Shown here: in pieces, positions 61,769-64,000 of the stretch | How positions within the stretch are numbered: position 1 is the stretch's first letter | How the letters are laid out: every line of letters begins with the position of its first letter | Assembly (NCBI RefSeq): GCF_003583765.1 | Contig: NZ_QXQA01000004.1 | Coordinates: 248,001-312,000, forward strand | DNA: 64,000 nucleotides | Origin: Paenibacillus nanensis | GTDB taxonomy: Bacteria > Bacillota > Bacilli > Paenibacillales > Paenibacillaceae | Direction of reading: 5' to 3' | Made by a program: the position numbers and the translations under genes | The notes under the pieces: generated by a model | Databases searched by the model: none | What the model was told of the DNA's origin: nothing | The model's input: the letters and a program-made list of their open reading frames with translations, nothing else

Positions 61769-62191
61769 TTACGTCTTCTTCGCTTCAGCAGATATCGTAA
61801 AGGTGATGCCGAACCGGTCTGTTACCGTGCCAAATGCTGGACTGAAGAATGTTTCTTCAAGCGCATGTTTAATCTGTCCGCCTTCCGCAAGCGCATTGTA
61901 AACGGCTCGAGCCTTCTCCGCGTCCGAAACCATGATGCAAACAGTCACGTTATTGCCAATCGTAATCGGAGTGCCTGGAAAAGCGTCAAACAACATCAGC
62001 TCAGATTCGCCGATACGCAAATGCGAATGGGCGATTTTGTCCAAGACCGGCTCGGGAATGGGGGAATGCGGATTTTGTGGCATATCGCCAAAAGTTTGAA
62101 CCATCAGTATTTCAGCTGCAAGGGCTTTGCTGTAAAAATCAATCGCCTCTTTGGCATTGCCTTGAAAAATCAAATAGGGAATAAGCTTCAT
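61769..62191 (-). CDS. VOC-family (PhnB-like) protein
   Basis: A 140-residue vicinal-oxygen-chelate fold protein of the PhnB/YjdN type (MKLIPYLIFQGNAKEAIDFYSKAL). Beta-strand segments AHSHLRIGESELMLFDAFPG and TDRFGITFTIS are typical. Function in Bacillales is unknown; related proteins are glyoxalase or dioxygenase-like. ATG at 62191 follows AAAGGAG (12 bases); a longer frame lies upstream without support. It is convergent with the ABC-F gene. Confidence 0.85.
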   Translation of the reverse strand: MKLIPYLIFQGNAKEAIDFYSKALAAEILMVQTFGDMPQNPHSPIPEPVLDKIAHSHLRIGESELMLFDAFPGTPITIGNNVTVCIMVSDAEKARAVYNALAEGGQIKHALEETFFSPAFGTVTDRFGITFTISAEAKKT

Positions 62192-62432
62192 TTTTTTATT
62201 TAGCTCCTTTCGTCCATCATTATGGTCCGATACGGATAGTTTAACACACGATTTAAGAATCAATTTCTTATCGATTGCTCTCATGCAGCTCGCTCTATCG
62301 AAAGCAGCTGGCTGCGGTTCGTAGCTGTGTATCGTTTCGGATGCATGCTATTGATTTCCAGTATTGGACACGATTGATATAATGGGAAGGATATCTATTA
62401 TCTTATCATTTTAAAAGGTGGTTTTTGAACGT

Positions 62433-62870
62433 ATGGAATTTATTTGCCGCGCTTCTATTCGAGATGATTTTGATTCCATTTACGAGCTGCTTAAGCAGTT
62501 GTGGCCGGACAAGGGACTAAGTAAACATGCATTGAGTACGGTTTATTCAAGAAGCATCGACTCTAATCATGATTTTCTTTTAAGCGCTGTGCTAAATGGC
62601 GAAGTGATCGGGTTCGGTTGTATGGTCATCAAGAATAGTTTTTGGCAGGAATCCTTTGTTGGTTATCTTACAACTTTGATCGTTCATGAAGAGCATCGGA
62701 ATCTTGGGGTAGGAAAACAACTTATTGAGAAGCTCGAAAATATAGCAAAGGAAAAAGGCTGTAAACGAATTGAACTGGATTCAGGATTCCATAGAGAGAG
62801 GGCTCATCAGGTATATGAGCATCTAGGCTTCCACAAAAGAGCTTTTTTATTTTCGAAGGAGCTTGTATAA
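62433..62870 (+). CDS. GNAT family N-acetyltransferase
   Basis: A 145-residue acetyltransferase. The acetyl-CoA motif EHRNLGVGKQLIEKLE is near residue 88, and the C-terminal motif HRERAHQVYEHLGFHKRAFLF is also typical. Substrate unknown. ATG at 62433 follows AAAGGTGG by 11 bases. Base composition from here on is more AT-rich than the rest of the window. The next gene starts 12 bases after the stop. Confidence 0.85.
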   Translation: MEFICRASIRDDFDSIYELLKQLWPDKGLSKHALSTVYSRSIDSNHDFLLSAVLNGEVIGFGCMVIKNSFWQESFVGYLTTLIVHEEHRNLGVGKQLIEKLENIAKEKGCKRIELDSGFHRERAHQVYEHLGFHKRAFLFSKELV

Positions 62871-62882
62871 GGGAGGAAACTG

Positions 62883-63215
62883 ATGGAAAGGTCTGAAAGG
62901 GAAAAATTAAAAACTGAATACGCTCATTTGTTCATGACAGTTAGGGGGGTAATAAACGAGCTAGACCCAGCAGGATTAATTGGGATTGGAGCACCGGATC
63001 ATGAACATGATTCATTAACGGGGCATGTTCTGCGCTTAATACTTAACCATGATTTTGAGAAGGTAAGACCATTACTTATCGATTGTTATGAATGGTATGG
63101 ATTTGAAATTCAAGCTTTTGACGAAAAAGATAAAGAAATATTTTATAACAAAATCGATAGGATAACGAATAAACTACATAACATTTATATTGAATTGAGG
63201 GATAGCAATAAATAA
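62883..63215 (+). CDS. DUF1871-like protein
   Basis: A 110-residue acidic, soluble protein. The stretch VINELDPAGLIGIGAPDHEHD resembles the DUF1871 family of Bacillus, typified by YugE (INxWDPxxLxxxGAPxxEYD). The remainder is helical and charged. Function unknown; such small proteins are sometimes immunity or accessory proteins. GGGAGG precedes the ATG. It follows the GNAT gene by 12 bases. Confidence 0.65.
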   Translation: MERSEREKLKTEYAHLFMTVRGVINELDPAGLIGIGAPDHEHDSLTGHVLRLILNHDFEKVRPLLIDCYEWYGFEIQAFDEKDKEIFYNKIDRITNKLHNIYIELRDSNK

Positions 63216-63255
63216 GCCTATTAGGGGATTTAAAAACAGGAGAGTTCTAAGATAA

Positions 63256-63747
63256 AAAAAGATAAACTATCATCTATTTGTAATAATTATCGTTGCTTTA
63301 TTGCTTTCATTTATATATAGCTACTACACCTATAGCAAAATAAAAGTGACGAATCATTTTGCGGATTCGTTTTCACAAGACTTAATAAGTGCGGTGAGTC
63401 AAAATGAAGAGTTTGATTTGGCGCAACTAACAGAGTTTGAATGGGATAAAATGTACGTTTTCTATCCTTACATTTCAAGAGAAGAAATGGAAAGGCGGAT
63501 CGGACGAGAATGGACCACGTACTCCTATATTGGATATTACGTGTTCCAAAAAACTTCTTTGGGAGACCACCCCTTAAATGATGATTCGGTGAACAAAATC
63601 GTATTTACAAATGGGAATAAAATCGTGCTTGATGTGACCTTTTATCGAGACCAGGTTGATTTAACTCAGTTAAAACCGTTAATCAATCGGGAGGAAGCGA
63701 AGTTTCTTGTGCAGGATAGCGTTTTAAAGCAGATGGGGGCCGATTGA
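63256..63747 (+). CDS. Membrane-anchored protein of unknown function, start unclear
   Basis: The open frame runs from 63256 and encodes a basic N-terminus, one hydrophobic segment (YHLFVIIIVALLLSFIYSYY) and an outward-facing domain of about 120 residues with no recognised family. There is no ATG, GTG or TTG before the hydrophobic segment: the first is TTG at 63301, which would cut off half of it. AGGAG at 63238-63242 points to a start near 63250, but a run of seven A (63254-63260) sits in between, so a frameshift or loss of the start codon is possible. The N-terminal limit is therefore uncertain. Confidence 0.5.
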   Translation, partial: KKINYHLFVIIIVALLLSFIYSYYTYSKIKVTNHFADSFSQDLISAVSQNEEFDLAQLTEFEWDKMYVFYPYISREEMERRIGREWTTYSYIGYYVFQKTSLGDHPLNDDSVNKIVFTNGNKIVLDVTFYRDQVDLTQLKPLINREEAKFLVQDSVLKQMGAD

Positions 63748-63800
63748 AAATATCGCAGGTTCATTTCAGTCGGGCTATACAAGTATAAGGAGAGCTTTTG

Positions 63801-64000
63801 ATGCCGAGTCATCATGAAATCTATAGGAACCAAGCTGAGATGTACGAGAGAATGAATTCCATTCTGCTGTTCCCGAACATTAAGAAAGAGATCAAGGAAT
63901 ATATAGAGACAAAAGAAACATTGAAATCATTTAAGATTTTAAGCTGGAAAAAGATTTTTAAGCATTTCTTCGCGAACAATCGTTCTTCATCTTATTGGGA
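63801..64000 (+). CDS. Truncated gene at window end
   Basis: ATG at 63801 with AAGGAGAG upstream opens a frame to the window end (66 codons). The first 15 residues (MPSHHEIYRNQAEMY) resemble the start of several small Bacillus methyltransferases, but the next residues (RMNSILLFPNIKKEIKEYIE) do not continue that pattern. The following part is basic and helical. The product cannot be assigned without the rest of the gene. Confidence 0.5.
   Translation, partial: MPSHHEIYRNQAEMYERMNSILLFPNIKKEIKEYIETKETLKSFKILSWKKIFKHFFANNRSSSYW

Overview
The window looks like chromosomal DNA from a spore-forming, low-to-mid GC Firmicute of the Paenibacillus/Cohnella type. Supporting signs are a moderate GC content, strong AGGAGG-type ribosome binding sites with many GTG and TTG starts, sigma-A promoters of the TTGACA/TATAAT type, a SleB-type spore cortex hydrolase, a YpdA-type bacillithiol disulfide reductase, Bacillus-type LexA boxes, a Fur box and a XerS-type recombinase. 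I see no rRNA, tRNA, CRISPR array, insertion sequence or prophage. Most of the window is housekeeping and transport; the last 1.6 kb is more AT-rich and looks accessory.

Layout. 0-3.2 kb: end of a MutS-like ATPase, thiamine pyrophosphokinase, a TRIC-type channel with a low-molecular-weight tyrosine phosphatase, and an esterase. 3.4-8.4 kb: complete pyruvate dehydrogenase operon (E1alpha, E1beta, E2, E3) with a clear promoter and terminator. 8.4-12.3 kb: acyl-CoA thioesterase, thymidylate synthase plus dihydrofolate reductase, and the small subunit of glutamate synthase. 12.3-16.8 kb: two little-known proteins, topoisomerase III and a HAD phosphatase. 16.9-18.3 kb: a missed 45-codon gene, a 74-codon gene with two LexA boxes, and a divergent orphan ABC ATPase. 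18.3-26 kb: RsiV-like protein, amino-acid permease, MOSC protein, ChbG-like deacetylase and a MoxR/DUF58/DUF4129 unit. 26-33.5 kb: ypdA, a conserved unknown, xerS, sleB, a DsbA-like protein, a lactonase, a YdjO-like protein, a DCC protein and a radical SAM protein. 33.4-36.6 kb, minus strand: ClC channel behind a Fur-controlled FhuF-like reductase, then a cation diffusion facilitator. 36.7-44.1 kb: GNAT, an MBOAT acyltransferase with an SGNH/NodB fusion, quinone reductase, a hidden 52-codon minus gene, a membrane-anchored PstS-like protein and a hydroxyacid dehydrogenase. 44.2-48.7 kb: YoaE-like molybdoenzyme with AraC regulator, and a short-form pyruvate kinase. 48.7-52.1 kb: a purine-riboswitch-like element before a DMT transporter, a small structured RNA, a CD3324-family regulator overlapped by a 37-codon gene, a small FxNC-motif protein and a thioredoxin-reductase-like flavoprotein. 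52.2-61.7 kb: Lhr helicase, a MarR regulator with MFS drug exporter, an AraC regulator and an ABC-F ATPase. 61.8-64 kb: VOC protein, GNAT, DUF1871-like protein, a membrane-anchored unknown and a truncated gene.

The most interesting item is the 77-nt element at 48756-48832. It has the three core junctions of a purine riboswitch, but its two hairpin loops are rebuilt. A terminator overlaps its closing stem, which predicts a ligand-induced ON switch for the transporter at 48932-49894. Secondary items are the SOS-controlled small gene at 17137-17361, the structured mini-ORF transcript at 50040-50166, the nested 37-codon gene at 50306-50419, and the acyltransferase/deacetylase pair at 37210-40485.
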